Part shown: positions 8,694 through 18,031 of the stretch, one piece after another
Layout: each line of letters begins with the position of its first letter
How positions within the stretch are numbered: position 1 is the stretch's first letter
Origin: Brachybacterium sp. Z12
Lineage (GTDB): Bacteria; Actinomycetota; Actinomycetes; Actinomycetales; Dermabacteraceae
Reading direction: 5' to 3'
Length of the DNA: 64,000 nucleotides
Assembly: GCF_014400405.1 (NCBI RefSeq)
Contig: NZ_CP060496.1
Span: 2,418,001 to 2,482,000 of the forward strand
Position numbers and translations under genes: made by a program
Notes under the pieces: generated by a model
What the model saw: the letters and a program-made list of their open reading frames with translations, nothing else
The model's database searches: none
Told to the model about the DNA's origin: nothing

Positions 8694-10547
8694 ATGCAGT
8701 TCTACGGTGCAGACACGACAGCGCTGCGTGAGCATGCCGAGCGCACCGGTCAGGGTGCCCAGCGGCTGGCGCGGGCGTGCGAGGAGATCTTCCGGCTCGC
8801 TCACGCCGCGGGCTGGCAGGGCGCGGACGCTGAGACGTTCCGTGCGGACTGCGATGCGGTTTCACGCACCGGGCTCGAGCTCTCCACCTCTCTCGACGCC
8901 TTCGGCAGGGAACTGCACGGTCATGCCGATGAACAGGACTCCGCCTCGGGGCTGGAGGGCGAGGGACTCGGCGGGCTCCTCACAGAGCTGCTCGGCGGCC
9001 CGCTCGGCTCGTTGCTGGGATTCGGCGGCGCAGGCGATGGGCTCGGCAGCCCGTTCCTCGGGATGAGCGCTTCCGCCGCGGGCATCGCCACAGGCTTTGC
9101 CGGCGGTGGATTCGGCGGGGCGGCCCTTCAGCACGGGATGGGCACCCCGATCGACCCGGCCACGTTCGAACCGGAATCCGGCTCCAGCACGACCCACGGC
9201 GGCTCGGTCAAGTCGGGGAACACCACCCATGAGGGGAGCGTCACCGAGCACGACGACGGATCGACCACCTACTCCTACGGTGTCTCGGAGGAGCGGAAGC
9301 TCAAGGTGGGAAGCGAGGAGACGGGCGGTTCGGCAACGCTGTCGATCGGCGAGACCGCAAGCGTCACCGAGCACCCCGACGGCAGCCTCACCGTCACCTT
9401 CGACGCGTCGGTCGAGGGCGGCGTCGAATTCCACGGCCAGGTCAAGGGTGTCGAGGGCGGAATCGAGTCCGGCGTGACCGGCAAGGGCTCGTTCTCCGTC
9501 ACGCTGCCGCCCGGGTCCTCCCCGGCAGATGCCGAGGGCATCAACCCCTACGACCCGGACACGATCCCGCCCGGCGCCTCGGTGACCGTCACCGGCGAGC
9601 TGTCCGCCTCGGTCGGAGCCAGCCTGGGGTACCGGGACATCGCCACCGGGAAGCTCGGGATCTCCGGGAGCGAGGAGATGGTCAGCACCATCTCCCGCGG
9701 GTACGACGGCTCCCTGATCGTCGACCAGGGCCCTGGCAGCACCCAGGGCATCAACGCCGGGCTGCAGATCGGCCCCGATCACGCGAACGTCACCATCGAG
9801 GGCTCCAGCGCCTTGAAGACGACGACGCTCGAGCACACCGAGTTCGACGGTTCCGCGGAGGGCCGGACCGCTTTCGATGCCTACATGTTCACCGGCGAAC
9901 AGCCGGATGCCGGCTCGCCCGGTGTCGGGGATTCCTACACCGACACCATCAAATCGGTGAGCACCGATACCTCGATCACCGGAACCGTCGGCGACGGCAA
10001 CGGCACGGAGACCTCCGTCGGCGCCTCCACCGAGACCGCCACGATCTACGACGTCCAGCGGACCTACTCCGACGGCAGCTGGGTGCGCGAGCACCGCTAC
10101 AGCCCCCTCGGTGAGGGCGGTGACGATGCCGGCGGCCCCTACGGAGTCACCCACACCAGCTCCGACGGCCCGACGCACTATGAGCTGCGCTTCCCCCAGT
10201 CCGGGACGGCTCCGCCGAGCTCGTACAACGAGCTCTACGGCAATGCGCCGTACACCTTCGGCGAGGACCAGGTGATCAACGTGCAGCTCACCGAGACCGA
10301 GATGGAGCAGATCATCGAGAACCGCGGCAAGGGCGAGACCCCCGAGGAGGTGCTCAACGCCTACGCCACCGCGGGCCCCGAGGGTGCGCGTCAGATGGCG
10401 GAGGACCACTCCTCGCTCGGAGACGGGGGCCCGCCGGTGGCTCCCGGCGTGGTCACCGACCCAGGCGCCGAGGTCGACCCCGGTCAGCGAGGCGGCTACC
10501 CGACTGGCGGGACCGGCTCGAAGCATGCCACTCCCACGACCGCCTGA
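8694..10547 (+). CDS. large WXG100-like protein with glycine/threonine-rich beta domain
   Basis: 617 residues, start ATG 8694 after GAAGAAGGGG. Residues 1-90 look like a WXG100/ESAT-6 helical hairpin: regular heptads, the turn AGWQGADAETFRADCD near residue 44, and a second helix to about 85. A glycine-rich linker (90-150) follows. Residues 160-500 are rich in T, S, G and D with alternating beta-like patterns (SVTEHPDGSLTVTFDASVEGG). The tail is proline/glycine-rich. No signal peptide, no membrane segment and no toxin or nuclease motif is visible. WXG domains usually mark type VII secretion substrates, but no secretion genes lie nearby. Function unknown. Confidence 0.85.
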   Translation: MQFYGADTTALREHAERTGQGAQRLARACEEIFRLAHAAGWQGADAETFRADCDAVSRTGLELSTSLDAFGRELHGHADEQDSASGLEGEGLGGLLTELLGGPLGSLLGFGGAGDGLGSPFLGMSASAAGIATGFAGGGFGGAALQHGMGTPIDPATFEPESGSSTTHGGSVKSGNTTHEGSVTEHDDGSTTYSYGVSEERKLKVGSEETGGSATLSIGETASVTEHPDGSLTVTFDASVEGGVEFHGQVKGVEGGIESGVTGKGSFSVTLPPGSSPADAEGINPYDPDTIPPGASVTVTGELSASVGASLGYRDIATGKLGISGSEEMVSTISRGYDGSLIVDQGPGSTQGINAGLQIGPDHANVTIEGSSALKTTTLEHTEFDGSAEGRTAFDAYMFTGEQPDAGSPGVGDSYTDTIKSVSTDTSITGTVGDGNGTETSVGASTETATIYDVQRTYSDGSWVREHRYSPLGEGGDDAGGPYGVTHTSSDGPTHYELRFPQSGTAPPSSYNELYGNAPYTFGEDQVINVQLTETEMEQIIENRGKGETPEEVLNAYATAGPEGARQMAEDHSSLGDGGPPVAPGVVTDPGAEVDPGQRGGYPTGGTGSKHATPTTA

Positions 10548-10585
10548 GGCCGGTGCAGCTGTGCCGTAGCCCACCGCACCCACGC

Positions 10586-10608
10586 CCAGGCATCTCGGCA
10601 TAGCCTGG
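10586..10608 (+). promoter_or_regulatory. inverted repeat and TAGCCT -10 box before mscR
   Basis: CCAGGC (10586-10591) and GCCTGG (10603-10608) form a 6-bp inverted repeat with an 11-base loop, in the 106-bp gap between the WXG-like gene and mscR. TAGCCT (10601-10606) overlaps the right arm and could be the mscR -10 box. The repeat may be an operator or a weak terminator of the upstream gene; the sequence does not decide. Confidence 0.35.
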
Positions 10609-10653
10609 TGGGGACATCGTCTACCCCTCGTCAGAGGAGTCAGGAAGGCCCCT

Positions 10654-11750
10654 GTGCCCACGACTGTGAAGGGCGTCGTCGCCCTCAGCGAGAAGCAGCC
10701 GGCTGAGCTGCTCGACATCATCATCCCCGACCCAGGGCCGAACGACGTCGTCGTCGACATCGAGGCGACCGGCGTCTGCCACACCGACCTCGCCTACCGC
10801 GACGGCGGCATCAACGACGAGTTCCCCTTCCTGCTGGGGCACGAATCCGCAGGTCGCGTCTCGCAGATCGGCGAGAACGTCACCCACGTCGAGATCGGCG
10901 ACTACGTGGTGCTGAACTGGCGCGCCGTCTGCGGGGAGTGCCGCGCCTGCAAGAAGGGCGTGCAGCAGTACTGCTTCGCGACCCACAACGCCTCCAAGCC
11001 CATGACCCTCACCGACGGCACCAAGCTGACCGCCGCGCTGGGGATCGGCTCTTTCGCAGAGAAGACCCTCGTCCATGAGGGTCAGTGCACGAAGGTCTCC
11101 GAGGATGCACCCGCGGAGGTCGCTGGCCTGCTGGGCTGCGGTGTCATGGCGGGCATCGGCGCGGCGATCAACACCGGCCAGGTGCAGCGCGGCGAGTCCC
11201 TCGCCGTGATCGGCCTGGGCGGCGTGGGCTGCGCCGCGATCGCCGGTGCGAGGCTCGCCGGAGCCACCACCATCATCGGGCTCGACGTCGACGAGAAGAA
11301 GCTCGCCGCCGCCGAGGAGCTGGGTGCCACCCACACGGTGCTCACCAAGGGCCTCTCCCCGCAGCAGGTCGCCGAGAAGGTCCAGGAGCTCACCGACGGT
11401 TTCGGCGCGGACGTCGTAGTCGACGCGGTCGGCATCCCGCAGACCTACGAGACCGCCTTCTACGCCCGCGATCTCGCCGGTCGCGTGGTGCTGGTGGGCG
11501 TCCCCGCCCGAACGTGGAGCTGACCCTCCCGCTGCTGGATGTGTTCGGGCGGGGAGGATCGCTGAAGTCCTCGTGGTACGGGGATTGTCTGCCCGAACGG
11601 GACTTCCCGTACCTCATCGATCTGTTCCTCCAGGGCAGGCTCCCGCTGGACCGCTTCGTCACCGGCCGCACCGACCTGGCCGGGGTCGACAGCGCTCTCG
11701 ATGCGATGCACGAGGGCGACACCCTGCGCACCGTGGCGGTGATCCGATGA
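10654..11750 (+). CDS. mscR: S-(hydroxymethyl)mycothiol dehydrogenase (frameshifted in this read)
   Basis: Zinc-dependent class III alcohol dehydrogenase. In mycothiol-using actinobacteria it oxidises the mycothiol-formaldehyde adduct and can reduce S-nitrosomycothiol. Zinc ligands are seen in GVCHTD and GHESAG, the structural zinc cysteines in [15 protein letters not shown], and the NAD site in [10 protein letters not shown]. One C is missing near 11507; restored, [17 protein letters not shown] joins the two halves into 365 residues. GTG 10654 follows CAGGAAGG. Its stop overlaps the next ATG (ATGA). The same mscR/metallo-hydrolase pair is known in mycobacteria (Rv2259-Rv2260). Confidence 0.9.
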
Positions 11751-12366
11751 CCACGCGAATCTCCCACGCCGTCACCTCCGGCACTTTCAGCCTCGACGGC
11801 GAGACCCATCAGGTGGACAACAACGTCTGGGTGCTCGGCGACGACGAGCAGTGCGTGGTGTTCGACGCCCCGCACGACATCGACACCGTCGTGGAGCTGG
11901 TCGGCCAGCGCGAGTGCGTGGGCATCCTGCTCACCCACGCCCATGACGACCACGTGCGGATGGCTCCCGAGCTGTCCGAGGTGCTCGAGGCCCCGATCCT
12001 GCTCAACCCCGCTGATCGCGAGGTCTGGCAGCTCACCCATGGGGACCTGCCCTGGGATGACGATGTCGCCGATGGCGACATGTTCACCATCGCGGGGGTG
12101 AACCTCGAGGCGCTGCACACCCCGGGCCACTCCCCGGTTCCACCTGCTATTACTCCGAGGAGCTGGGCGCCGTCTTCACCGGCGACACCCTCTTCCAGGG
12201 CGGGCCCGGTGCCACCGGGCGCTCGTTCTCCTCGCGAGAGACGATCGAGGAGTCCGTGCGGGAGCGCCTGTTCGCGCTGCCCGCGGACACGGTGGTCCAC
12301 ACCGGCCACGGCCCGGACACCACGATCGGGGCCGAGCAGCAGGCGGCGCAGGGCGACTGGCTCTGA
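11747..12366 (+). CDS. metallo-beta-lactamase-fold hydrolase (frameshifted in this read)
   Basis: About 206 residues of glyoxalase II-like MBL fold. The metal motif [10 protein letters not shown] is visible, followed by a second histidine region (LHTPGHSPG), the GDTLF aspartate and a last histidine in [12 protein letters not shown] is missing near 12135; with it the frame reads [23 protein letters not shown]. It overlaps mscR by four bases, so it is co-translated and probably acts on S-formylmycothiol or a related thioester in the formaldehyde pathway. That substrate is inferred from context. Confidence 0.88.
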
Positions 12367-12403
12367 CATCCTGCCGGCGCTCCTGCTGAGCGCCCACCGT
12401 CAC

Positions 12404-12439
12404 AGCGGCGGCGGCCACCTCCGGGTGGCCGCCGCCGCT
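12404..12439. terminator. bidirectional terminator, 16-bp stem with UCCG loop
   Basis: AGCGGCGGCGGCCACC (12404-12419) pairs perfectly with 12424-12439 around a TCCG tetraloop closed by C-G (a UNCG-type loop). It lies between the converging MBL-hydrolase gene and the CopD/CtaG gene, so it can serve both. There is no U tract, as is common in actinobacteria. Confidence 0.8.
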
Positions 12440-12459
12440 CGTCGTTGCGGCGACGCCGC

Positions 12460-14555
12460 TCAGGCGGACGGGCCCCGCGAGGCGTCGTGGGGCGGGGTCC
12501 GGTCGTCCCCGTCGGCGTTCCGCTCCTCGGCGCCGGTGAGCGACGCGGAGGCCGGCGCCTCCTCGGCGGGCGCCTCCGGGCCGGGCGCCGGAGCCGCGGG
12601 CCCGCGCAGGCTCGCGAGGTAGGCGTTGTACGCCTCCAGCTCCGCGCCGCCGTCGCGCTCCGCCTTGCGGTCGTACTGGCGGGCCCGTCGGTCATCGGAC
12701 TTCATCCAGAGCACCGCGACGATGATCGCGTATCCGACGGTGGGGACCTCGGAGATCGCCCACATGATCGTGCCGCCCCGCACCTGGATCAGCTCCAGCC
12801 GCTCGAGCGGGTACATCCCCAGATCCGTGTACCAGCCCTCGGCGATCAGCCAGGTGGCCGAGACCAGCGCCACCCCGAAGAAGGCGTGGAAGGCCAGGGT
12901 CACCAGCAGGGTGATCAGCTTGAGCACGGGGTTGATCGGCTTGGTGGTGGGGTCGATGCCGATCAGCACCCAGGCGAACAGGTAGCCCGAGCCGAGGAAG
13001 TGCACGGTCATCAGGAAATGGCCGAGGTGGTGGTACATCGCCATCTCGAACAGGGGTGTGAAGTAGAAGATGACCAGCGACCCGACGAAGATCAGCCCGG
13101 CCAGCGGCGGGCTGGAGGCCACCCGGGCGTAGCCCGAGTGCACTGCGGCGAGCACCCATTCGCGGATCCCGCGCGAGCCGTCGGTGCGTGGGGAGACGGC
13201 GCGGGAGAGCAGCGTGACCGGGCCTCCGAGGGCCCACAGCGGGGGCACGATCATCATCATCGCCATGTGCTGGACCATGTGCGCGTCGAAGCGGAACTTG
13301 CCCCAGGCGGCCACTCCCCCGTTCATCACCCAGGCGAACGCCACGCAGCCGGCGACGAAGGCCAGGGTGCGGTGCCAGGGCCAGACGTCGCCGCGCCGGG
13401 ACAACCGCACCGCACCGGCGAGATAGGCACCGGCCATCGCCACGGCGAGGGCGAGCGCCACCCAGTCGGGCTGGAAGAGGGTGAACATCGTGGTCGGATC
13501 GAACTCCTGCTCGGGAGGCAGGAACCCGACGAGCGAGAGCACCTTGAGATCCCCCACCGGCGGGACCGTCTGCGGCATCGGAGGGGCGGAGCGGCCCAGT
13601 GCGATCGAGGCGCCGATCACCGCGGCCATCACCACGCCCTCGGTCAGCGCCAGGTGGCGGAAGCGCGGATCCGCTCCCCGAGCCGGCGTCGCTGCTGCGC
13701 TCCGATCGCGGCGAGGGCGACCAGGCCCACCGCCTTGGCCAGGACGACGAGCCCATAGCCGGTGCCCACGAGATCGGCCCAGCTGGACAGCCGGATCATC
13801 GCGCTGATCAGCCCGCTGAGCGCGAGGGCGATCACGGACGCGAGCGCCCAGGGTGAGAAGCGCTGGATGGTGGTGGCCAGCGTGGCATCGGTCAGGCGTG
13901 GTGCGAGCAGGGCGATGGCGAGCAGCCCGCCTGCCCACACCGCCACAGCGATCAGGTGGAGCGCCATGGCGTTGACGGCGTTGATGTGGTCGAGGCTGGC
14001 TCCGGCGTGGCCGGCCATGCCCAGCGCCCCGGCGGCGATCCCGGTGAAGGCGAGGCCCCAGCAGGCGAGCACCGTCGAGCGGGCCAGGAGGTAGCAGAGC
14101 GCGGCAGCGGCGGCGAAGACCGCCACCCCCATCTGGATCCGGCCGAGCGCACCGCCCATCGCCACGTCCCAGACGTTCAGGCCGGTGCTCGCACCCGTGG
14201 CCTCGAGCCCACCGAGCGGGATCTGTGCGAGCGCGGCGACGGCCCACAGCAGCGCGCCTGCAGCTCCGAGGCGCACGGCGCGCCGACGCACCGGGTCCAG
14301 GGCCTTCACCTCACGGCGCGAGGGGCCGGGCAGCAGCAGTACGGCGGTGCCGCCGGCCCCGATGGCGAGCAGCAGACCGAGGTGATGCAGCGCCCGCACG
14401 ATCGGCAGTCCCCAGGTCACCAGCGGGGAGGCCGGGACCAAGGTTGCGGGCGACAGGGCTCCGGTGGCGGCCATGCCCAGCAGAGCGGCGGCGACCGTCA
14501 GGACGAGCAGGAGCGGGATGCCGAGAGCGGCGGCCCGCTGGGCGGGGGCCCTCAT
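12460..14555 (-). CDS. CopD-CtaG fusion membrane protein (frameshifted in this read)
   Basis: About 698 residues with many membrane segments. The N-terminal half (to about residue 330) resembles CopD copper-resistance domains (LHHLGLLLAIGAGG, then repeated hydrophobic helices). The C-terminal half is a caa3-type cytochrome c oxidase assembly factor, CtaG, with histidine-rich FRFDAHMVQHMAMMMIVPP and YHHLGHFLMTVHFLG. One G is missing near 13676; restored, GGADPRFRHLALTEG connects the parts. Such fusions are typical of Micrococcales and handle copper for the oxidase. ATG 14555 overlaps the methyltransferase stop. The cytoplasmic tail is proline/alanine-rich. Confidence 0.88.
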
Positions 14556-15433
14556 GCCCCTGCCTGTCGTCGCCGGAGGGTCTCGAACAGGCACACCGTC
14601 GCGGCGGTGTGCACGTTGAGGGACTCCGCATGGCCGGCCAGCGGGATCCTCACCGCGAGCGGGGCGGCGTTCAGGGTGCGCTCGTCCAGGCCGCGCGCCT
14701 CGTTGCCGAGGATCCAGGCGATACGTACGGGCAGTTCTGCGGTGAACAGCTCTGCTGTGGCGTAGCCGCTGGTGGCAGCTGCGGTGATCCCCGCTGCGGC
14801 GAGTTCGGCGAGAACGTCGTCGATCTCCGCGCCCGCGAGGACGGGGAGGTGGAAGAGGCTGCCGACGGCGGCGCGCACCGCCTTGGGCGAGTACGGGTCC
14901 GCGCAGGTGCGGGTGAGCAGCACCAGATCGGCGCCGGAGGCGTCTGCGGTGCGGATCAGGGTGCCCACGTTGCCCGGGTCTCGGACCTCGTGGAGGACGA
15001 GCACCGTGACCGGCTTCCCGGTGGGCAGCGCCTGCAGCGCCTCTGAGGCGAGGGTTGGTTCCTCGGCGGGGAGGGTGCCGACGGCGACCGCCCCTGCGGG
15101 GTCACGGGGCGCCGTCCGCGGCGCCGCCCTCCTGGCCGGGGCCCTGGTCGCGGAGCATCGCACGCAGGATCTGCTCGTCGACGACGCGCAGCGGGATATC
15201 GCTGCGGCGCGCGAGCCGCCTCAGCTCGGGGTGGTCGGCGTCGGCGCGTTCGGTGAGGAACACCTCGAGCGCCAGCTCAGAGCGGTGCTCGAGCAGCGAG
15301 TGGACCGCCAGCGGGCCCTCGATCCGGAATCGTCCTTGTCTGCGACGCGCAGAGCGCCCGGTCAGCGCCGCCACCTTCCGCACCCGCTCGGAGCGGGGGA
15401 GGTGAGCGGGGGCTGATCCGGGCGCTCGGTCAT
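14552..15433 (-). CDS. SpoU/TrmH-family RNA 2'-O-methyltransferase (two indels in this read)
   Basis: SPOUT methyltransferase, about 293 residues. An N-terminal substrate-binding domain (RRRQGRFRIEGPLAVHSLLE) precedes the knotted catalytic domain with LVLHEVRDPGNVGTLIRTA, IAWILGNEARGLDE and ESLNVHTAATVCLFE. Two compensating errors are seen: an extra C near 15105 (corrected DGARDPAGAVAVG) and a missing C near 15395 (corrected LTSPRSERVRKVAALTG). With both fixed the frame begins at ATG 15433 and the span is a multiple of three. Without the second fix the first start is GTG 15383. It lies directly downstream of rplT, the usual actinobacterial place. The RNA target (rRNA or tRNA) is not known. 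Confidence 0.85.
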
Positions 15434-15452
15434 CGCGTCGTGAGGCGCGATG

Positions 15453-15833
15453 TCAGGCTGCCGGGGCGTTGACGTCCTCGGGGAGGGCGTTCTTGGCGAC
15501 CTCGACCAGAGCGGCGAATGCCGGAGCGTCGTTGACGGCGAGCTCTGCGAGCATCCGGCGGTCGACCTCGACACCCGCGAGGCCGAGGCCCTGGATGAGA
15601 CGGTTGTAGGTCATGCCGTTGGCGCGGGCCGCAGCGTTGATGCGCTGGATCCAGAGCTGACGGAACTTGCCCTGGCGCTTCTTGCGGTCGCGGAAGTTGT
15701 AGGTCTGCGAGTGCAGCACCTGCTCCTTCGCCTTACGGTACAGACGCGAGCGCTGGCCGCTGTAACCGCTGGCCTGCTCAAGGATTTCCCGACGCTTCTT
15801 ATGGGCGTTTACCGCCCGCTTCACGCGTGCCAC
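15453..15833 (-). CDS. rplT: 50S ribosomal protein L20
   Basis: 126 residues beginning [19 protein letters not shown], with the basic N-terminal extension and the [19 protein letters not shown] and [19 protein letters not shown] segments of L20. It binds 23S rRNA early in 50S assembly. Last ribosomal gene of infC-rpmI-rplT, 58 bp after rpmI. The C-terminal tail (EDVNAPAA) is slightly longer than in many species. Confidence 0.98.
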   Translation of the reverse strand: MARVKRAVNAHKKRREILEQASGYSGQRSRLYRKAKEQVLHSQTYNFRDRKKRQGKFRQLWIQRINAAARANGMTYNRLIQGLGLAGVEVDRRMLAELAVNDAPAFAALVEVAKNALPEDVNAPAA

Positions 15834-15891
15834 GTGATACTCCTTCGATCGTAAATTCAGGGGCGCGGGAGCAGGGCTCCCACGTGGGCGA

Positions 15892-16086
15892 TCAGCGGCC
15901 CAGCAGCTTCTTCATGCGCTTGACGTCGGCCTTCGCAACAGCGGTGTCGCTGCCGAGGCGGCGCTTGCGCGTGGAGGACTTGTGCTCCAGCAGGTGGCGT
16001 GCGCCCACCTTCTCGCGCATGAGCTTGCCCGAGCCGGTGACGCGGACGCGCTTCTTGGTACCCGAGTGGGTCTTGTTCTTCGGCAT
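15892..16086 (-). CDS. rpmI: 50S ribosomal protein L35
   Basis: 64 residues, [20 protein letters not shown] at the N-terminus and [15 protein letters not shown] in the middle, both diagnostic of L35. ATG 16086 follows an AAGGAGAAT ribosome-binding site. Between infC (25 bp upstream) and rplT. Confidence 0.98.
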   Translation of the reverse strand: MPKNKTHSGTKKRVRVTGSGKLMREKVGARHLLEHKSSTRKRRLGSDTAVAKADVKRMKKLLGR

Positions 16087-16111
16087 CTGCCAATTCTCCT
16101 TGGTTACGTTC

Positions 16112-16738
16112 TCAGGACTCGGAGCCGGTGGAGGTCTCGGTCCCGGTCTCGGACTTCGCGTCCTCGTCCCGGGCGGCAGCCTTCTCAGCATCGGTCTTGC
16201 GCTTGCGTGCCTCGGCCATGGCCTGGGCCTTCTTCTTGTGCGGCCCGAAGACCATCACCATGTTGCGGCCGTCCTGCCGCGGGTGCGACTCGACGAAGCC
16301 ATACTCGGCGACGTCCTCGGCCATACGGCCGAGAAGCTTGACGCCCCTCTCGGGACGGGACTGCTCACGACCACGGAAGCGGATGATGACCTTCACCTTG
16401 TCGCCACCGTCAAGGAACTTCTCAACATTGCGGCGCTTGGTGTCATAGTCGTGGGTGTCGATCTTCAGACCCATCCGGATTTCCTTCTGGACCGTGTTCG
16501 CCTGGTTCTTGCGCGACTCACGGGCCTTCAGGTTGGCTTCGTACTTGTACTTGCCGTAATCCATGAGACGGGCAACCGGCGGGTTGGCGCCGGGCGCGAC
16601 CTCGACGAGATCGAGGCCTGATTCCTGGGCGAGACGCAGAGCGTCCTCGACACGGACCTCGCCGACCTGCTCGCCGGCGGGCCCGACCAGGAGGACCTTG
16701 GGGACCCTGATCTGACCATTGATGCGCTGTTCGCTGAT
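16112..16738 (-). CDS. infC: translation initiation factor IF-3, non-ATG (ATC) start
   Basis: 208 residues. It dissociates ribosomal subunits and checks the start codon in the P site. The N-domain reads [21 protein letters not shown], the linker has [10 protein letters not shown], and the C-domain carries [14 protein letters not shown] and a charged [15 protein letters not shown] tail. No ATG, GTG or TTG lies in frame ahead of the conserved INGQIRVP; an ATC at 16738 does, five bases after GAGGAG. IF-3 genes are known to use AUU/AUC/AUA for autoregulation, so I call ATC the true start. An internal ATG at 16564 would lose the whole N-domain. Confidence 0.95.
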   Translation of the reverse strand: MSEQRINGQIRVPKVLLVGPAGEQVGEVRVEDALRLAQESGLDLVEVAPGANPPVARLMDYGKYKYEANLKARESRKNQANTVQKEIRMGLKIDTHDYDTKRRNVEKFLDGGDKVKVIIRFRGREQSRPERGVKLLGRMAEDVAEYGFVESHPRQDGRNMVMVFGPHKKKAQAMAEARKRKTDAEKAAARDEDAKSETGTETSTGSES

Positions 16739-16749
16739 GTTGGCTCCTC
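16736..16749 (-). promoter_or_regulatory. infC ribosome-binding site and ATC start codon
   Basis: On the minus strand GAGGAG (16744-16749), five bases (CCAAC), then ATC (16736-16738). The strong Shine-Dalgarno with a rare start codon is the arrangement that lets IF-3 repress its own translation in other bacteria. Confidence 0.8.
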
Positions 16750-16778
16750 ACCTTGATTCGAGTCGGAAGACGACGAAA

Positions 16779-16802
16779 GCCCCCGCAATATCATGCGGAG
16801 GC
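16779..16802 (-). terminator. attenuator-like hairpin in the infC leader
   Basis: On the minus strand GCCTCCGCA and TGCGGGGGC form a 9-bp stem (one G-U pair) with loop TGATAT, followed by TTTCGTC. It lies about 40 bases before the infC start and some 150 bases after the predicted promoter, so it is inside the leader RNA and could attenuate the infC-rpmI-rplT operon. Confidence 0.55.
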
Positions 16803-16941
16803 CCCAGGTGCATGCGCCACAGCGCGGTGCGGGCATTGCTGCCCGCTGCGATACTGACCCGGCAGCTGTGACGCCACGAGGTGGGAAGGGACTCCACTTG
16901 ACGGAACGGATGACGAGGGTCTCGACCTGTTCCAATCGTCT

Positions 16942-16969
16942 ATCCTAGCAGGAGCGCGGCCGCAGTCCA
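16942..16969 (-). promoter_or_regulatory. infC operon promoter
   Basis: On the minus strand TGGACT (16964-16969), a 16-bp spacer and TAGGAT (16942-16947). This predicts a leader of roughly 200 bases before infC. On the plus strand TATCCT (16941-16946) overlaps it and may be the -10 box of the divergent DUF4352 gene. Confidence 0.55.
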
Positions 16970-17016
16970 GGTGATGTGCGTCGCGCCCGCATGCTGCGAC
17001 CAGCGAGGAGTATTTG

Positions 17017-17970
17017 GTGGAGAGCGACCGCGACGCATCCGGTGGGGGCGAGCTCCCCTCCCGCCCCGACTCCACCTCTCCTGCGGGCAGCCCCTCCACC
17101 GCCCCCGCTTTCGCCGACTCACCTGCATCATCTCCGACCCGGTCGTCGCCTGGCGACGAATCCGCGCAGGATTACGGCTACGGGCAGACCCCGCTGGAGG
17201 CCGCGGGCACCGGTGGGCTCCGTGCCGCGGATTCGGGTGCCGAGGAGCCCTCCCGTGAGTCGGGATCCCCCACCACCGGGATCCACCCGGTGACCGGGAT
17301 GCGCACCACGCCGCGGGCTGTGCTACGGCCCGTCCCTGACGGATTCCCGACGCCTCCGCCCCGCCCGGCACTGCCGAACCGTCGCCCTGCACCGAAGCAG
17401 GAGGCCGCGCCCGCCACGGGCAGGCGGCGAGGTCTGCTCCTCGCCGGGATCACGGTGGCGGTGATCCTGTTGCTGATCATCGCGGTCGGCGGCGCGGTCC
17501 TTGCCGTCCGTGCCCTCGCCCCGGCAGATCCAGCGGCTACTGGAGCTCCTGCGAGCGATGGTGGCTCCTCACCGGCCGCCGCAGGCTCCGGCCAGGTGGA
17601 GATCGGTGAAGTCAGCATCACCGAGATGAGCACCGAGGTCGGTGTGCGCAGCGTCGGCGATCAGGGCACCTCTCTCGAGCCGGCGGGCGAATACATCGTC
17701 GTGGCCTTCGAGGTCACCAACCCCAGCGACCTCTCCGTCGAGATCGGTGACAACGTGACGCTGGAGACCGCGGACGGGCAGCCCTACGCCTCGGACGCGC
17801 CGGCCGGGCAGGCGTACGTGGGCGAGGGCAGGGACTTCGGCATCCTCCAGGCTGGCGAGACCGGTGTCTTCTACAAGGTGTACGACGTCCCGATCGGTTC
17901 GGAGCCCACCGCTCTGCATTTCAACTTCAGCCTGCTGGACGAGTCCGGCACGCTCCCGCTGGGCGGCTGA
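17017..17970 (+). CDS. membrane-anchored DUF4352 protein
   Basis: 317 residues. A proline/serine-rich cytoplasmic N-terminus (about 1-135) is followed by one membrane helix (about 140-165, LLLAGITVAVILLLIIAVGG), a short linker, and an extracellular beta-sandwich of the DUF4352 type (about 190-317) with YIVVAFEVTNPSDLSVEIGD. DUF4352 domains are seen on many Gram-positive surface and lipoproteins, mostly without known function. GTG 17017 is six bases after GAGGAG; the TTG just before it is less likely. Divergent from infC. Confidence 0.82.
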   Translation: MESDRDASGGGELPSRPDSTSPAGSPSTAPAFADSPASSPTRSSPGDESAQDYGYGQTPLEAAGTGGLRAADSGAEEPSRESGSPTTGIHPVTGMRTTPRAVLRPVPDGFPTPPPRPALPNRRPAPKQEAAPATGRRRGLLLAGITVAVILLLIIAVGGAVLAVRALAPADPAATGAPASDGGSSPAAAGSGQVEIGEVSITEMSTEVGVRSVGDQGTSLEPAGEYIVVAFEVTNPSDLSVEIGDNVTLETADGQPYASDAPAGQAYVGEGRDFGILQAGETGVFYKVYDVPIGSEPTALHFNFSLLDESGTLPLGG

Positions 17971-18031
17971 CCGCTGCCCAGCACCCCGACCGTTCGCGCT
18001 CCTCTCCTGGGACGCGACCCCACGACGAAGG

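Noticed and set aside
8862..10784. 640-residue open frame opposite the WXG-like gene
   Set aside because: No start signal or recognisable domain; the plus-strand gene has a ribosome-binding site and a WXG motif.
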